From Thermococcus sp. JdF3 (GTDB taxonomy: Archaea; Methanobacteriota_B; Thermococci; Thermococcales; Thermococcaceae): a DNA stretch of 64,000 nt. Every line of letters begins with the position of its first letter. Position 1 is the first letter of the stretch. Where the stretch lies: assembly GCF_012027495.1 (NCBI RefSeq), contig NZ_SNUK01000004.1, positions 62,001 through 126,000 on the forward strand, written 5' to 3'. Of this stretch, positions 1-9,826 are shown piece after piece. The notes beneath the pieces are model-generated. The model searched no databases. It was not told the DNA's origin and saw only the letters and a program-made list of their open reading frames with translations. Made by a program: the position numbers and the translations under genes.

Positions 1-454
<454 letters not shown>

Positions 455-467
455 ACATCACACCTCC

Positions 468-1643
468 CTACTCCCTTTTCGGTCTCAGGGGGAGATTCAT
501 TGCCAGTTTGACCATTCCGGTTCCGACTGGAACCGGCTGCCCTATCAGCACGTTCTCCACGACACCGTTGAGGGGATCCTCGTCACCCCTCTCAGCGGCC
601 TCGAAGAGGTGCTGGGTGGTTATCTCGAAGGCGGCCCTGGCAAGCACGCTGGCCTTCTCCCCAACTATACCGTGCCTGCCTATGGGCAGTATGACGCCAT
701 CGAGCGTCATCATGTCGGCGACGAGCATGATGTGCCTGACGTCAACCTCAAGACCCTGCTCGCGCATCGTGTTCACTATTTCCTCTATGATGGCGTTCCT
801 TGCCGCCTCAATGCCGAGCACGTCGGCGATCTCCCAGATGTTGTTCGTCCTGGTTCTCGTGGGGTCAACGCCCGGAACCTTCAGCACCTGCTTGAAGTTC
901 GAGCCCTCGGTGTAGATGACGTACTCGTCGCCTTCCTTTCTTATGATGGTCTTCCCGACGCCCGACAGGCCTTTAAGGCGGTGCTTTTTAACCTTTTCGG
1001 CAAGTCTTCTGAGGTCGGAGAGCTTTCCGACCTTCTTGGGCCTCATAATGAGCGTGTATCCATCAACCTCGAACTCGGCGCTCTTGAAAGAGCCCTCGAG
1101 CTTCCTCTGGACCTTCTCCATGTCCAGACCGGCCTTCTCAAGCCTCTCCAGGTCTATGTCAACGACGAACTCGTAGTTGAGTATGTCGATGCTCATCTCG
1201 CGGGCGAGGTTTTCCAGGGTGGTGCCTTCGATCCTCCTCGCGACCTCGAGGGCCTTCTCCCTGTCGTAGCGGTGCTTCTCGTCGAGGTAAACGGTCATGA
1301 TCGGGGTGGACGGGTTCTTCCTCGCGTCGACAATCTCGATGATTCTCGGCAGACCGAGGGTGACGTTGATCTCCGCGACACCCGCGTAGTGGAAAGTGTT
1401 GAGGGTCATCTGCGTTGAGGGCTCACCTATGGACTGTGCGGCAACGGTCCCTATGGCCTCTCCCGGCTCGACGAGGGCGTTCTGGTACTCGCGGACGGTC
1501 TCCTCGATGATGGCCTCTATCTCCGCCTTCTTGAGCTTGTACTTCTTATTGTACTCGACCAGCTTGTTGTAGAGCTCCTCCCTGAGGTTCTCCGGGAGGT
1601 CCGCCTTGTCCACCAGGCTCTTGATGGTCTTCGCTGCGACCAT
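468..1643 (-). CDS. rpoA2: DNA-directed RNA polymerase subunit A''
   Basis: This 391-residue subunit is the C-terminal part of the archaeal largest RNA polymerase subunit, encoded separately. Residues about 60-90 hold the trigger-loop region, including AQSIGEPSTQMTLNTFHYAG, which closes over the incoming NTP. I chose the ATG at 1643 because GGAGGTGA lies 5 bases upstream; an in-frame GTG at 1652 would overlap rpoA1 and lacks its own site. With this start, one base separates it from the rpoA1 stop, so translation is probably coupled. The C-terminus ends in a basic PKRE-type tail. Confidence 0.97.
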   Translation of the reverse strand: MVAAKTIKSLVDKADLPENLREELYNKLVEYNKKYKLKKAEIEAIIEETVREYQNALVEPGEAIGTVAAQSIGEPSTQMTLNTFHYAGVAEINVTLGLPRIIEIVDARKNPSTPIMTVYLDEKHRYDREKALEVARRIEGTTLENLAREMSIDILNYEFVVDIDLERLEKAGLDMEKVQRKLEGSFKSAEFEVDGYTLIMRPKKVGKLSDLRRLAEKVKKHRLKGLSGVGKTIIRKEGDEYVIYTEGSNFKQVLKVPGVDPTRTRTNNIWEIADVLGIEAARNAIIEEIVNTMREQGLEVDVRHIMLVADMMTLDGVILPIGRHGIVGEKASVLARAAFEITTQHLFEAAERGDEDPLNGVVENVLIGQPVPVGTGMVKLAMNLPLRPKRE

Positions 1644-1644
1644 T

Positions 1645-4362
1645 TCACTCACCTCCCCTCATCTTGACGAGGGTTCTAAGGATGACCCTGTCAACATCAA
1701 CGGTCCTGCCCTGCCAGCTCTTCATCGGGTCGATGCCGTCCTCACCGTACTTGAACTGGACGATGATTCCGGTCGGGTCTCTGACCGTTCCGTCGTAGTC
1801 CACCTTGAGGTCCTGGAGGGCGTTGATGAGCCTGCGCTGCATGTAACCGCTCTGGGCGGTTCTAACGGCCGTGTCAACCAGTCCCTCACGTCCACCCATT
1901 GCGTGGAAGAAGTACTCCTGCGGGGTAAGGCCGCTCTTGTAGGAGTTGGTGACGAATCCCTTCGCCCTCGCGCCGAGGTCTTCCGGCTTGAAGTGCGTGA
2001 GAACCCTTCCGCGGTAGCCGCGGTAGAGACGCTTTCCACGGATGGACTGCTGACCGAGCATAGCGGCCATCTGGGTGATGTTGAGCATCTTACCCCTTGC
2101 TCCGGTCTTGGCCATGATGACCGCGTGGTTGCCCATACCGAGGTAGCGCTCGGCGACCTTACCGGCGTTGTCACGAGCCTCGGCGAGGACAGCCATGATG
2201 TTGCTCTCGAGGGTCTCCTCAAGGGTCTTACCCGGCAGCGGCTCAAGCTCACCGTTCTTGTAGGCCTCTATGAGCCTGTTGACCCTCTCCTCCGCCTCGC
2301 GGATTATCTCGTGAATCCTGTCGAGGGCCTCGCTCGGAAGGTCCTCATCGTCTATGGCGGTGGTGAAGCCCTTGTGGGTGATGGTCCAGATGGCCAGCTT
2401 GGTGACCTGGTCGAGGAACTGCCTCGCCCTGTCAACGCCGTACTCCCTCACTATGAGGTCGAGAAGCCTTCCGTCCTCCCTTCCGTAGGCCTTCTTGTCT
2501 ATGGCACCGCTGAGGAGCTTTCCGTTCTGTATGTAGACAAAGCCGTCGTAGGCGAGCTCTCTAACTTCCTCCGGGTCGGGGACGAGCTTCTCCTCGATGA
2601 GCTTTTCGAGTGCCTCACAGCGCTCCGGCTCGTCGCAGAGCTTGTTGCGGTACCAGATTGTGAGATCCTCCGGCAGGACGAGCGAGAAGATGGTCTTTCC
2701 GCTCCAGAGTTCAACGCCGTTCTCCACCTTGTCCGGTGCCGGGAGCTCACGGATGTCGATTCCCGCGAACATGAGCATCTGCTCGACCTCTGAGCGGGTG
2801 AAGTAGGCACCCTCACGGGTGAGCAGGTAGCCGCCGGAGATGTGGTCCTGGATTCCAGCGATGAGCGGGCCTCCGTACCTCGGCGAGATGATGTGGTTCT
2901 GGACCTCCATGAGTATCCTTGCCTCAGCCTGCGCCTCCTCGGTCTGCGGTACGTGGAGGTTCATCTCGTCACCGTCGAAGTCAGCGTTGTACGGCGGGCA
3001 GACCGAGAGGTTGAGGCGGAAGGTTCTGTACGGCATCACCCTGACGCGGTGGGCCATGATGGACATCCTGTGCAGCGACGGCTGCCTGTTGAATAGCACT
3101 ATGTCGCCGTCCATGAGGTGCCTCTCGACCGTCCAGCCGAGGTCGAGCCTCTCGGCGATGATCTCGAGGTTGTTCTCCATGAGGCGTATCCTTCTTCCCT
3201 CCGGGTCTATGACGTAGTTGGCGCCGGGGTACTTCTCGGGCCCGTTGAGGACCATCTTCCTGAGCTTCTCGAAGTTGAACTCTGTGACCTTCTCCGGGAC
3301 TGTGAGCTCCATGGCGACGGCCATCGGCACGCCGACCTCGTTGATGCTTATCATCGGGTCGGGGCTGATGACCGTACGGGCCGAGAAGTTGACACGCTTA
3401 CCGCTGAGGTTTCCACGGAAGCGGCCCTCCTTGCCCTTCAAACGCTGGGAGAGGGTCTTGAGGGGCCTTCCGCTCTTGTGCTTGGCCGGCGGAATGCCTG
3501 AGGTCTCGTTGTTGATGTAGGTGGTAACGTGGTACTGGAGGAGGTCCCAGAGGTCCTCGATGATGAGCTGCGGCGCACCGGCCTCTATGTTGGACTTGAG
3601 GCGGTTGTTGATACGGATTATGTCAACGAGCTTGTGTGTGAGGTCGTCCTCGGCACGGATGCCGCTCTCGAGGGTGATGGACGGTCTCATGGTAACCGGT
3701 GGAACGGGCAGGACCGTCAGTATCATCCACTCGGGCCTGGCCTTATCGGGGTGAAGTCCGAGGAGAGGTAAGTCCTTGTCCGGTATCTTCTCGAGCCTGT
3801 CCCTGACCTCGCTCGGCATCATCCTGTGCCTGTACTCGTTACCCTCCTCGTCCTTCCTGAGCTCCCAGTAGATGGTCGGTCTCTCGAACTTGATCGGGAA
3901 CTGCGGCGCTCCACAGTGCGGGCAGACCATTCTCTCCTTGGCCTTCTTGTGGATCTCCTTGATGAGCCTGTCCTTGGCCTTCTTCCTGTCTCCCATGACC
4001 TCGAACTTGTGGGTGTACTCCTCTATCTCCTCGTCGGTGAGCTTTATCCTTCCGCACTCGCGGCAGGTGCTCTCGAGGACCCTGTGGATGGTCTTGGCGA
4101 ATCCGACGTGGACTATCGGCCTGGCAAGCTCAACGTGGCCGAAGTGGCCCGGACAGTCGCCGGCCCTTGCCCCACAGGTCTCACAGCGAAGTCCCGGGTC
4201 AACAACACCCAGTCTTTTGTCCATGAGGCCGCCTTCTATTGGGTAGCCGTCGTCGTCATAGGTGTCGGGGACGGTAATCTCGGCCGCGCTCATCTTTCTG
4301 ATTTCCTGGGGTGAGAGGATACCGAATTCAATACTTCCGATGATCTTCTTCATCGACTGCAT
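1645..4362 (-). CDS. rpoA1: DNA-directed RNA polymerase subunit A'
   Basis: A 905-residue catalytic subunit. Near the N-terminus a zinc site CETCGARAGDCPGHFGH is followed by a second cysteine pair (CPHC). The catalytic magnesium loop NADFDGDEMN is present near residue 460, in the expected context PPYNADFDGDEMNLHVPQ. The bridge-helix region ends the protein, and the remaining clamp and trigger-loop portion is supplied by A''. The start ATG follows GGGTGTGAT and lies 4 bases after the rpoB stop. The length is normal for Thermococcales. Confidence 0.98.
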   Translation of the reverse strand: MQSMKKIIGSIEFGILSPQEIRKMSAAEITVPDTYDDDGYPIEGGLMDKRLGVVDPGLRCETCGARAGDCPGHFGHVELARPIVHVGFAKTIHRVLESTCRECGRIKLTDEEIEEYTHKFEVMGDRKKAKDRLIKEIHKKAKERMVCPHCGAPQFPIKFERPTIYWELRKDEEGNEYRHRMMPSEVRDRLEKIPDKDLPLLGLHPDKARPEWMILTVLPVPPVTMRPSITLESGIRAEDDLTHKLVDIIRINNRLKSNIEAGAPQLIIEDLWDLLQYHVTTYINNETSGIPPAKHKSGRPLKTLSQRLKGKEGRFRGNLSGKRVNFSARTVISPDPMISINEVGVPMAVAMELTVPEKVTEFNFEKLRKMVLNGPEKYPGANYVIDPEGRRIRLMENNLEIIAERLDLGWTVERHLMDGDIVLFNRQPSLHRMSIMAHRVRVMPYRTFRLNLSVCPPYNADFDGDEMNLHVPQTEEAQAEARILMEVQNHIISPRYGGPLIAGIQDHISGGYLLTREGAYFTRSEVEQMLMFAGIDIRELPAPDKVENGVELWSGKTIFSLVLPEDLTIWYRNKLCDEPERCEALEKLIEEKLVPDPEEVRELAYDGFVYIQNGKLLSGAIDKKAYGREDGRLLDLIVREYGVDRARQFLDQVTKLAIWTITHKGFTTAIDDEDLPSEALDRIHEIIREAEERVNRLIEAYKNGELEPLPGKTLEETLESNIMAVLAEARDNAGKVAERYLGMGNHAVIMAKTGARGKMLNITQMAAMLGQQSIRGKRLYRGYRGRVLTHFKPEDLGARAKGFVTNSYKSGLTPQEYFFHAMGGREGLVDTAVRTAQSGYMQRRLINALQDLKVDYDGTVRDPTGIIVQFKYGEDGIDPMKSWQGRTVDVDRVILRTLVKMRGGE

Positions 4363-4366
4363 GCTA

Positions 4367-7300
4367 TCACACCCTATCCGTTATCTTGAGGGACGGCCTT
4401 ATTCCCATAGCCTTCAGCTCGTCGAGCAGCAGCTTGAAGGCGTAGCTCATCTCCACCCTGCTGATTCTCTCTTCCTCTCCACAGACCGGGCAGTAGACCT
4501 TTCCTCTGCGCTTGTCCTCGAGTGCCAGGTGTCCGCAGCTCTCACAGACCCATACCTCGGTCTTGTCGCTCTCCTCAAGGAGCCTCTCTATGAGCAGCAT
4601 CGCGGCGCCGTGTCCGATGAGGACGTCACGCTCCATCTCACCGAACCTGAGACCACCTTCCCTGGCCCTTCCCTCGGTCGGCTGCTTGGTGAGAACCTGC
4701 ACCGGACCCCTGCTCCTCGCGTGCATCTTGTCGGCGACCATGTGGTGGAGCCTCTGGTAGTATATGACACCGACGAATATGTCCGCCTCAAGGCGCCTTC
4801 CGGTTATGCCGTCGTACATGACCTCCCTGCCGCTGTGTTTGAATCCAAGCTCCTCCAGCTCCTTCCTGAGCTTCTCCTCGGGCTCGCCAATGAACGCGGT
4901 TCCATCGACCCTCCTTCCGGTGAGGGCGGCGACCTTTCCGCCGATGGCCTCGATGAGCTGTCCGACGGTCATACGGCTCGGGATACCGTGCGGGTTGACT
5001 ATGAGGTCAGGAACGATTCCGCTCTCGGTCCAGGGCATGTCCTCCTGCGGAACGATGAGACCCACGACACCCTTCTGTCCGTGCCTCGATGCGAACTTGT
5101 CTCCGAACTCCGGGATGCGGAGGTCCCTGGTGGTCACCTTGACGAGTTTGGTTCCGTCGCCGGTCTCGGTGATGATAACCTTGTCAACTATACCCCTCTC
5201 GCTCGGCCTAACGGTGACGCTCGTCTCCCTTCTCTCCTGGAGGATTATGCCTCCGAGGCCGCTCTGCTCCTCGAGGAACCTCGGCGGTGAAGTTCTGCCG
5301 ACGAGAACGTCCTTACCCGTGACCTTTGACTCCGGGAAGATTATACCGTCCTCGTCCAGGTGCCTGTAGTACTTCTCGCCGAGATAGCCCTGTATGGTCG
5401 GGTCGGGAACCTCAAAGCGGTCGGTCTGACCGCCGAGGTAGCGCTTCTCCTCGGCCTCGTATGTTCTGAAGAAAGTGCTCCTTCCAAGGCCGCGTTCGAT
5501 GGAGGCCTTGTTCATAATGATTGCGTCCTCCATGTTGTAGCCGCCGTAGCTGAGGACCGCGACCACGAAGTTCTGACCGGCCGGCCTCTCCTCGAAACCG
5601 ACGGCCTTCATGATGCGTGAGTTGACGAGCGGAACCTGCGGGTAGTGCATGAGATGTCCGCGCGTGTCCACCCTTATCCTGAAGTTGGCGGCACCAAAGC
5701 CGAGGCTCTGCTTGGCCATACCCGCTCCGTAGGTGTTACGCGGGGCGGCGTTGTGCTCCGGGTACGGAACGAGCGAAGCCGGGATACCGAGTATCGCGGC
5801 CGGCATGAGCTCGAGGTGGGTGTGCTCCTCCGTGACCTCCCAGGGCCATGTGGCGACGAGGGCGTTCTCCTCCTCTTCCGCGTCGAGGTACTCTATGACG
5901 CCCATCTTTACCAGATCGTTCCAGGTCAGCGTTCCGTTCTTTATTCCCTCGACGTGCTCCTTGGTGAGCTTCGGCTGCCCGTTCTCGACGATGATGAGCG
6001 GCCTCCTGACGCGGCCGTCATCGCTGTTGACGTATACCTCCCGAACCTCCTCGTCCTGGTATATCGCCACGTTGATGACATCGCTTATCTTTCCGCTTCT
6101 CCTGTCGCCCCTTATCCTGCGGGCGAGGGACTCCCCATCCTCTATGGTCCCGATGAGGACTCCGTTGAGGTAGAGGCGCCAGAGTTCTGGGCTCGGGCGG
6201 CGTTCTTCGATGGAGACAACGCCAAGCTTCTTTAGATACTCTCTAACTTCCTCCTCCGGGATGCCGGTGGTTATCTGGGACATCAGGGAGAGGTTCTTAA
6301 CTAGACCACAGTTCGGACCTTCCGGCGTCTCTGTCGGACAGATCCTTCCCCAGTGGGTTCCGTGAAGATCACGCGCCTCGAAGTGGGGCTGATCCCTGCT
6401 GAGCGGGGAAGTGACACGCCTGAGGTGAGAAAGGGTTGACATGTAGTTGGTCCTGTCGAGAAGCTGGCTCACACCGGTCCTTCCGCCGGGCCAGGCACCG
6501 GTCGCGAGAGCGTGCTCGATCCTCTCGCTGAGGACATCGGGTCTTATCGAGTTCCTCACAAACCTCTGGATGTTCTCGAAGGTGTAGCGCTCGCCCTTCC
6601 TCTGGTAGGTCTTGGTCATCTGGTACTGCATGTCCTTGACGAGCTGGCCGAAGGCGACGCGGAAGAGGTCCCTGAGGAGGTCTCCCGCCAACTTGAGCCT
6701 CTTGTTGGCGTAGTGGTCCTTGTCGTCCTCACCGCGGAGGCCGAGCGAAAGCTCGAGAACCTTGAGGGCCATCATGCCGAGGTAGTAGGCCTTGGCTTTT
6801 CTCCTCTCGGGCTCGACGCCCATGTGTGGGAGGAGGTTGTTGTCTATGATGTGCTCCGCCCTCCTGAGCCTGTACTCCTTCGGCTGGCCGGGCAGGGAGA
6901 GCTTTCCGATGTAGTCGAGCGCGTCCTCCTGGTTCATCACGTCGCTGGCGTCCTCGAGGTTGTCGAAGAGAACCTGCTGTATCCTCGGGTCGTCGCTCAC
7001 CGCCTCGACGATCTCCTTATCGCTCAGAAGGCCGAGGGCGCGCATGACGTAGACGAACTTAACCGGCCTGGGGACGTTCGGTATGTTCACGTAGAGAATT
7101 CCGTCCTTTCTCCTCTCTACCGTTATCAGCGCCCTGTAGCCGTGCCTGTATGAGAAGACCTTTGCGATTATCCTGTTCTGCCTCTCGTCGCGCTCAACGA
7201 GGGTCTTGTTCGGGGCGAGGTCCTCAATGGAGACTATAACCCTCTCCGAGCCGTTTATGATGAAATATCCTCCCGGATCCTTTGGATCCTCACCGAGCTT

Positions 7301-7735
7301 GATGAGCTCCTCGTCGCTGAGGCCGTAAAGCCTGCAGGCCTTGGACTTGAGCATTATCGGGAGCTCTCCAATGCGGACCTCGACGGCCTCCTGCTCGATG
7401 CCCTTGATGACCGGGATGAGCTCGAGGTAGAGCGGTGCGGAGTACGTGAGGTTCCTTATCCTGGCGTCCATCGGGTAGAGCGGCTTCCTCTGTCCCTGGG
7501 CCTCCTGGAACTCGGGTTCGCCCAGGCGTATTTTACCGAACTTAACCTCGAAGTCCGGAATATCCGGCTTCAGTCCGCCGAACTCGTATATGACCTGCTG
7601 CATTCCACTGTCAATGAAAGCGTTGTAAGAATCAAGGTGCTGTCTTACAAGTCCCCTCTCCTTCCAGTAGGCGTCCATAACGAGCCAGAGGTCGTCAGGA
7701 GTAACATCCACAACGGTTGGTCCTCTCGATGCCAT
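4367..7735 (-). CDS. rpoB: DNA-directed RNA polymerase subunit B (undivided)
   Basis: A 1122-residue second-largest subunit in one piece; many methanogens and haloarchaea split it into B' and B''. Recognisable blocks are the fork and lobe region, the hybrid-binding segment with [12 protein letters not shown], and the C-terminal clamp zinc ribbon, [19 protein letters not shown] plus CPVCGEE. The ATG follows GAGGTGAG. The gene lies 17 bases after rpoH and 4 bases before rpoA1, within the polymerase operon. Confidence 0.98.
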   Translation of the reverse strand: MASRGPTVVDVTPDDLWLVMDAYWKERGLVRQHLDSYNAFIDSGMQQVIYEFGGLKPDIPDFEVKFGKIRLGEPEFQEAQGQRKPLYPMDARIRNLTYSAPLYLELIPVIKGIEQEAVEVRIGELPIMLKSKACRLYGLSDEELIKLGEDPKDPGGYFIINGSERVIVSIEDLAPNKTLVERDERQNRIIAKVFSYRHGYRALITVERRKDGILYVNIPNVPRPVKFVYVMRALGLLSDKEIVEAVSDDPRIQQVLFDNLEDASDVMNQEDALDYIGKLSLPGQPKEYRLRRAEHIIDNNLLPHMGVEPERRKAKAYYLGMMALKVLELSLGLRGEDDKDHYANKRLKLAGDLLRDLFRVAFGQLVKDMQYQMTKTYQRKGERYTFENIQRFVRNSIRPDVLSERIEHALATGAWPGGRTGVSQLLDRTNYMSTLSHLRRVTSPLSRDQPHFEARDLHGTHWGRICPTETPEGPNCGLVKNLSLMSQITTGIPEEEVREYLKKLGVVSIEERRPSPELWRLYLNGVLIGTIEDGESLARRIRGDRRSGKISDVINVAIYQDEEVREVYVNSDDGRVRRPLIIVENGQPKLTKEHVEGIKNGTLTWNDLVKMGVIEYLDAEEEENALVATWPWEVTEEHTHLELMPAAILGIPASLVPYPEHNAAPRNTYGAGMAKQSLGFGAANFRIRVDTRGHLMHYPQVPLVNSRIMKAVGFEERPAGQNFVVAVLSYGGYNMEDAIIMNKASIERGLGRSTFFRTYEAEEKRYLGGQTDRFEVPDPTIQGYLGEKYYRHLDEDGIIFPESKVTGKDVLVGRTSPPRFLEEQSGLGGIILQERRETSVTVRPSERGIVDKVIITETGDGTKLVKVTTRDLRIPEFGDKFASRHGQKGVVGLIVPQEDMPWTESGIVPDLIVNPHGIPSRMTVGQLIEAIGGKVAALTGRRVDGTAFIGEPEEKLRKELEELGFKHSGREVMYDGITGRRLEADIFVGVIYYQRLHHMVADKMHARSRGPVQVLTKQPTEGRAREGGLRFGEMERDVLIGHGAAMLLIERLLEESDKTEVWVCESCGHLALEDKRRGKVYCPVCGEEERISRVEMSYAFKLLLDELKAMGIRPSLKITDRV

Positions 7736-7752
7736 AATCTCACCTCGCAGAA

Positions 7753-8001
7753 TCAGTCCTCCACCACAAGGCGGTAGTAGTGGTAGTAGCCCGCCGTTGG
7801 GCTTTTCCTTTTGATCTCAAGGATATCGCCCGGCTTTGCCCCAAGGGCCACGACAGCAGGGTCCGAAGCCTTGATCTGCGGAAGCTGGGAGATCCTGATC
7901 CTGTACTTCCTGAGGAGCTCCTCCTTCTCCTCTTCGCTCAGTATTCTGTGTTCGGGAACCAGCTCATGCGTGAATATATCAAACTCTTTTTTCGTCGCCA
8001 C
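7753..8001 (-). CDS. rpoH: DNA-directed RNA polymerase subunit H (Rpb5 C-terminal homologue)
   Basis: An 82-residue protein corresponding to the conserved C-terminal assembly domain of eukaryotic Rpb5. The [12 protein letters not shown] segment, followed by [19 protein letters not shown] and a [10 protein letters not shown] end, is diagnostic. The likely start is GTG at 8001, reached about 8 bases after GGGGG. It is the first gene of the RNA polymerase operon; a BRE/TATA promoter lies about 70 bases upstream. Confidence 0.97.
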   Translation of the reverse strand: MATKKEFDIFTHELVPEHRILSEEEKEELLRKYRIRISQLPQIKASDPAVVALGAKPGDILEIKRKSPTAGYYHYYRLVVED

Positions 8002-8066
8002 CGAGAATTGCCCCCTTTAACATTTTTTAAGAACGATTATCACTACCTCACACCTGCGGGTTTCGG

Positions 8067-8081
8067 TATATAAGCTTTTCG
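8067..8081 (-). promoter_or_regulatory. BRE/TATA promoter of the RNA polymerase operon
   Basis: On the minus strand CGAAAAG (BRE) is followed directly by CTTATATA (TATA), a strong Thermococcales promoter. Transcription should start near 8040, giving a leader of roughly 40 bases before the rpoH GTG. Sequence inference only. Confidence 0.7.
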
Positions 8082-8588
8082 AGTGGTATCTGGCCAGTAG
8101 GGGTTTATATCGGTTGCGTAAAGTTTAAGAACCGTTTTCCATGCCGAAAATCTACTCTGATGCACTTCTATGTCCATCATTATGGGGAAAGGCTTATAAA
8201 TGTTTGTCGTCGGTTCGATGTTTGAACTTTCTAAAAAACTGCCTGATGCCCGAGATCTGCTGTAATTTTGACTTTATTTATACCAGAATGATGGCATAAT
8301 GTGGCTGATTAACGGGTTCATCTGTCATATCTGGCCAAAATACGGGTAAAATGTGGTCAGTTTTTTGTGCGAAACAGTGGTCACTGGTGCTTTTAAATGT
8401 CCAATATAGCTTTAAAAGGCCTTGTATTGTGGATCAGAATGTTTTTCACCGCTCACAGTACGAACCCGCTTGAAAAACCGGTGTTTTGTTTGTGAGGGAA
8501 ACTTTTGAGAAAGGAGCTACGAACTTTGATTAAACTCTGCGGGACTGTCGTTCCCTGCGTCAGGCAAAGCCCGACGCCACGCAGCCGA
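8082..8588. other. AT-rich non-coding region upstream of the polymerase operon
   Basis: About 500 bases with no convincing gene. It holds several TATA-like sequences on both strands. The strongest is GGGGAAAGGCTTATAAATG near 8183-8201, readable as a plus-strand promoter for an unknown transcript or, reversed, as a distal promoter for rpoH. ATCTGGCCA occurs at about 8087 and again near 8326. From about 8490 the sequence starts to resemble the right arm of the tRNA-linked palindromes: the stretch GAGCTACGAACTTT recurs near 9714. Confidence 0.5.
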
Positions 8589-8766
8589 ACAAACTTTGCA
8601 GAGCAAAGTTTGACCAAAGAACACCCTTCTCAAAGAAAGGCAAAAATTAGTCGTGCACTAAAGAACTGGATAATTTTAAGCGGGATTTAACATAAAAGGA
8701 AGCTTTTCAGAGCAGTTTCAACTTACCATTGGCGCCTTTCGGGCGCCTTCTCAAAGAGAAACACTC
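8589..8766. repeat. Truncated copy of the tRNA-linked palindromic element
   Basis: The copy begins with a perfect 10-bp hairpin, CAAACTTTGC, loop AGA, then its complement (8589-8611), followed by GACCAAAG. GTGCAC lies 64 bases from the left end, as in the full elements (63-65). The central GC-rich hairpin GGCGCC, loop TTTCG, GGCGCC is at 8731-8747. The right arm stops after about 20 bases, where the next complete element begins, so half of this copy has been lost or replaced. Confidence 0.65.
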
Positions 8767-8772
8767 ACCAAG

Positions 8773-9070
8773 CAAGCTTTGCTTGGCAAAGCTTGACCAA
8801 AAATGTTTTGCTGGTTAAAAGCCTGAAAAAACTTCGTGCACTTTAAAACGGACGATTCTGTTGGGATTTACTCTTCTAATTGCCCTCTTGCGAGTGTTTC
8901 ACTCTTCAAACGGCGTCCGGACGCCACTAACAAGGTTAAAACTGCTTGATAGAAGATTATCCGAGAGCCAAACCCTGTTGAGACATGGAGTTAAAATATC
9001 GCACGACCTCAAGGGCACGGCACCAAACACAGTCAGAACTTTTTGATGAAACTTGCTTGCGCAAAGTTTC
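8773..9070. repeat. Complete palindromic element abutting tRNA-Ile2/Met
   Basis: An imperfect palindrome of about 298 bp centred on the 14-bp perfect palindrome GGCGTCCGGACGCC at 8912-8925. Both ends carry small hairpins: CAAGCTTTGC, loop TTG, complement at 8773-8795, and GAAACTTGC...GCAAAGTTTC at 9048-9070. Outer arms match when reversed; CGTGC at 8835 pairs with GCACG at 9001, and paired coordinates sum to about 17,840 throughout. Read on the minus strand, it begins 2 bases after the tRNA CCA at 9073. Confidence 0.75.
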
Positions 9071-9072
9071 AA

Positions 9073-9150
9073 TGGTGGGCCCGGGGGGCTTTGAACCCCC
9101 GACCACGCGGTTATGAGCCGCGCGCTCTGACCAGGCTGAGCTACGGGCCC
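9073..9150 (-). tRNA. tRNA with CAT anticodon, probably tRNA-Ile2
   Basis: A 78-base cloverleaf on the minus strand with 7-bp acceptor GGGCCCG/CGGGCCC, discriminator A and encoded CCA. The anticodon loop is CTCATAA, anticodon CAT. It is not the initiator, because it lacks the A1-U72 pair. Archaeal Ile2 tRNAs that receive agmatidine commonly have a GGGCCCG acceptor, so Ile2 is preferred over elongator Met. It lies 6 bases after tRNA-Asn and must be co-transcribed with it. Confidence 0.93.
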
Positions 9151-9156
9151 ACGGGA

Positions 9157-9232
9157 TGGCGCCGCCGCCCGGACTCGAACCGGGGACCGCCGGATTAACA
9201 GTCCGGCGCTCTACCGACTAAGCTACGGCGGC
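9157..9232 (-). tRNA. tRNA-Asn (GTT)
   Basis: A 76-base cloverleaf on the minus strand. Acceptor GCCGCCG pairs with CGGCGGC, the discriminator is G, and CCA is encoded. The anticodon loop is CTGTTAA, giving GTT. It is the first gene of a two-tRNA transcript with the CAT tRNA. A TATA element lies about 30 bases upstream. Confidence 0.97.
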
Positions 9233-9260
9233 ACGACCCAATGTAGGGAATATGGAGGGG

Positions 9261-9275
9261 ATTTATAAATCTTAC
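9261..9275 (-). promoter_or_regulatory. TATA promoter of the tRNA-Asn/tRNA-Ile2 transcript
   Basis: On the minus strand GTAAGATTTATAAAT places a TATA core about 29 bases before the tRNA-Asn 5' end, the expected distance for initiation at or just before the mature end. Confidence 0.7.
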
Positions 9276-9333
9276 GGTGCTCCCCAATGAAGGATGTCGG
9301 TCATTTTTGTGGAACATGGCGCGAGAACCGGCT

Positions 9334-9350
9334 GCGAAAACTTTATATTT
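9334..9350 (+). promoter_or_regulatory. BRE/TATA promoter of tRNA-Thr(TGT)
   Basis: GCGAAAACTTTATATTT is a textbook BRE plus TATA. The tRNA starts at 9374, about 30 bases downstream of the TATA core. Confidence 0.75.
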
Positions 9351-9373
9351 TCCCCGGGGAGTCTTTAAACCGT

Positions 9374-9450
9374 GCCCCGGTAGCCTAGCCTGGCGGGGCG
9401 GCGGACTTGTAATCCGCCGGTCGCGGGTTCAAATCCCGCCCGGGGCTCCA
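9374..9450 (+). tRNA. tRNA-Thr (TGT)
   Basis: A 77-base cloverleaf with acceptor GCCCCGG/CCGGGGC, discriminator T (usual for archaeal threonine tRNAs) and encoded CCA. The anticodon loop is CTTGTAA, anticodon TGT. It diverges from the Asn/Ile2 pair. Six bases after the CCA a perfect 9-bp hairpin opens the palindromic element that follows. Confidence 0.97.
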
Positions 9451-9456
9451 TTCTAA

Positions 9457-9752
9457 CAAACTTCGTCTTCGCGAAGTTTGATCAAGGTTCGTAGCCCCTT
9501 CTGGAAGTGTTAATTTTCAAGTGGTTTCTCATTATCGGAGCGTTTAACACGGAGAACAACTCTAAAATACTCCCGTACAAGGGGTTTGCTTTTTTGACGC
9601 CCTTCGGGCGTCTTTTGGAGTTAAACCCCTTCAACAGGAACACCAAAATGGTTCTCACCTGAAACGTTGGCCTTGAGTTGAGAAACCACCTTTCCAAAGT
9701 GCAACTTGGAGAAGAGCTACGAACTTTTCGTGAAACTTTTGGAAACGCTTTT
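9457..9752. repeat. Complete palindromic element abutting tRNA-Thr(TGT)
   Basis: About 296 bp. The left end is CAAACTTCG, a 6-base loop and its complement (9457-9480), then ATCAA. The centre is GACGCCC, loop TTC, GGGCGTC (9596-9612). Nested arms pair exactly: AAGGGGTTT 9579 with AAACCCCTT 9623; GTGGTTTCTCA 9521 with TGAGAAACCAC 9679; GTTCGTAGC 9487 with GCTACGAAC 9716. Paired coordinates sum to 19,210 or 19,211 except the innermost hairpin at 19,208. The right end near 9752 is weaker. No ORF or transposase is present. Confidence 0.8.
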
Positions 9753-9826
9753 TGACCAAAATTCGTCGGATAAGTTGCTCGCTTAAAACCTCTGTGTATT
9801 GTGTTGGGGGTGAGGAGGCATGAACC

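Noticed and set aside
8288-8335. C/D-box-like sRNA (ATGATGG ... CTGA)
   Set aside because: Only one box pair is recognisable; C' and D boxes are missing.
8505-8690. 61-codon open frame in the gap before tRNA-Ile2
   Set aside because: Lies across palindromic hairpins, poor codon use, no ribosome-binding site.
8861-9046. 61-codon open frame inside the palindrome 8773-9070
   Set aside because: Spans the central palindrome and arms; no ribosome-binding site or protein-like pattern.
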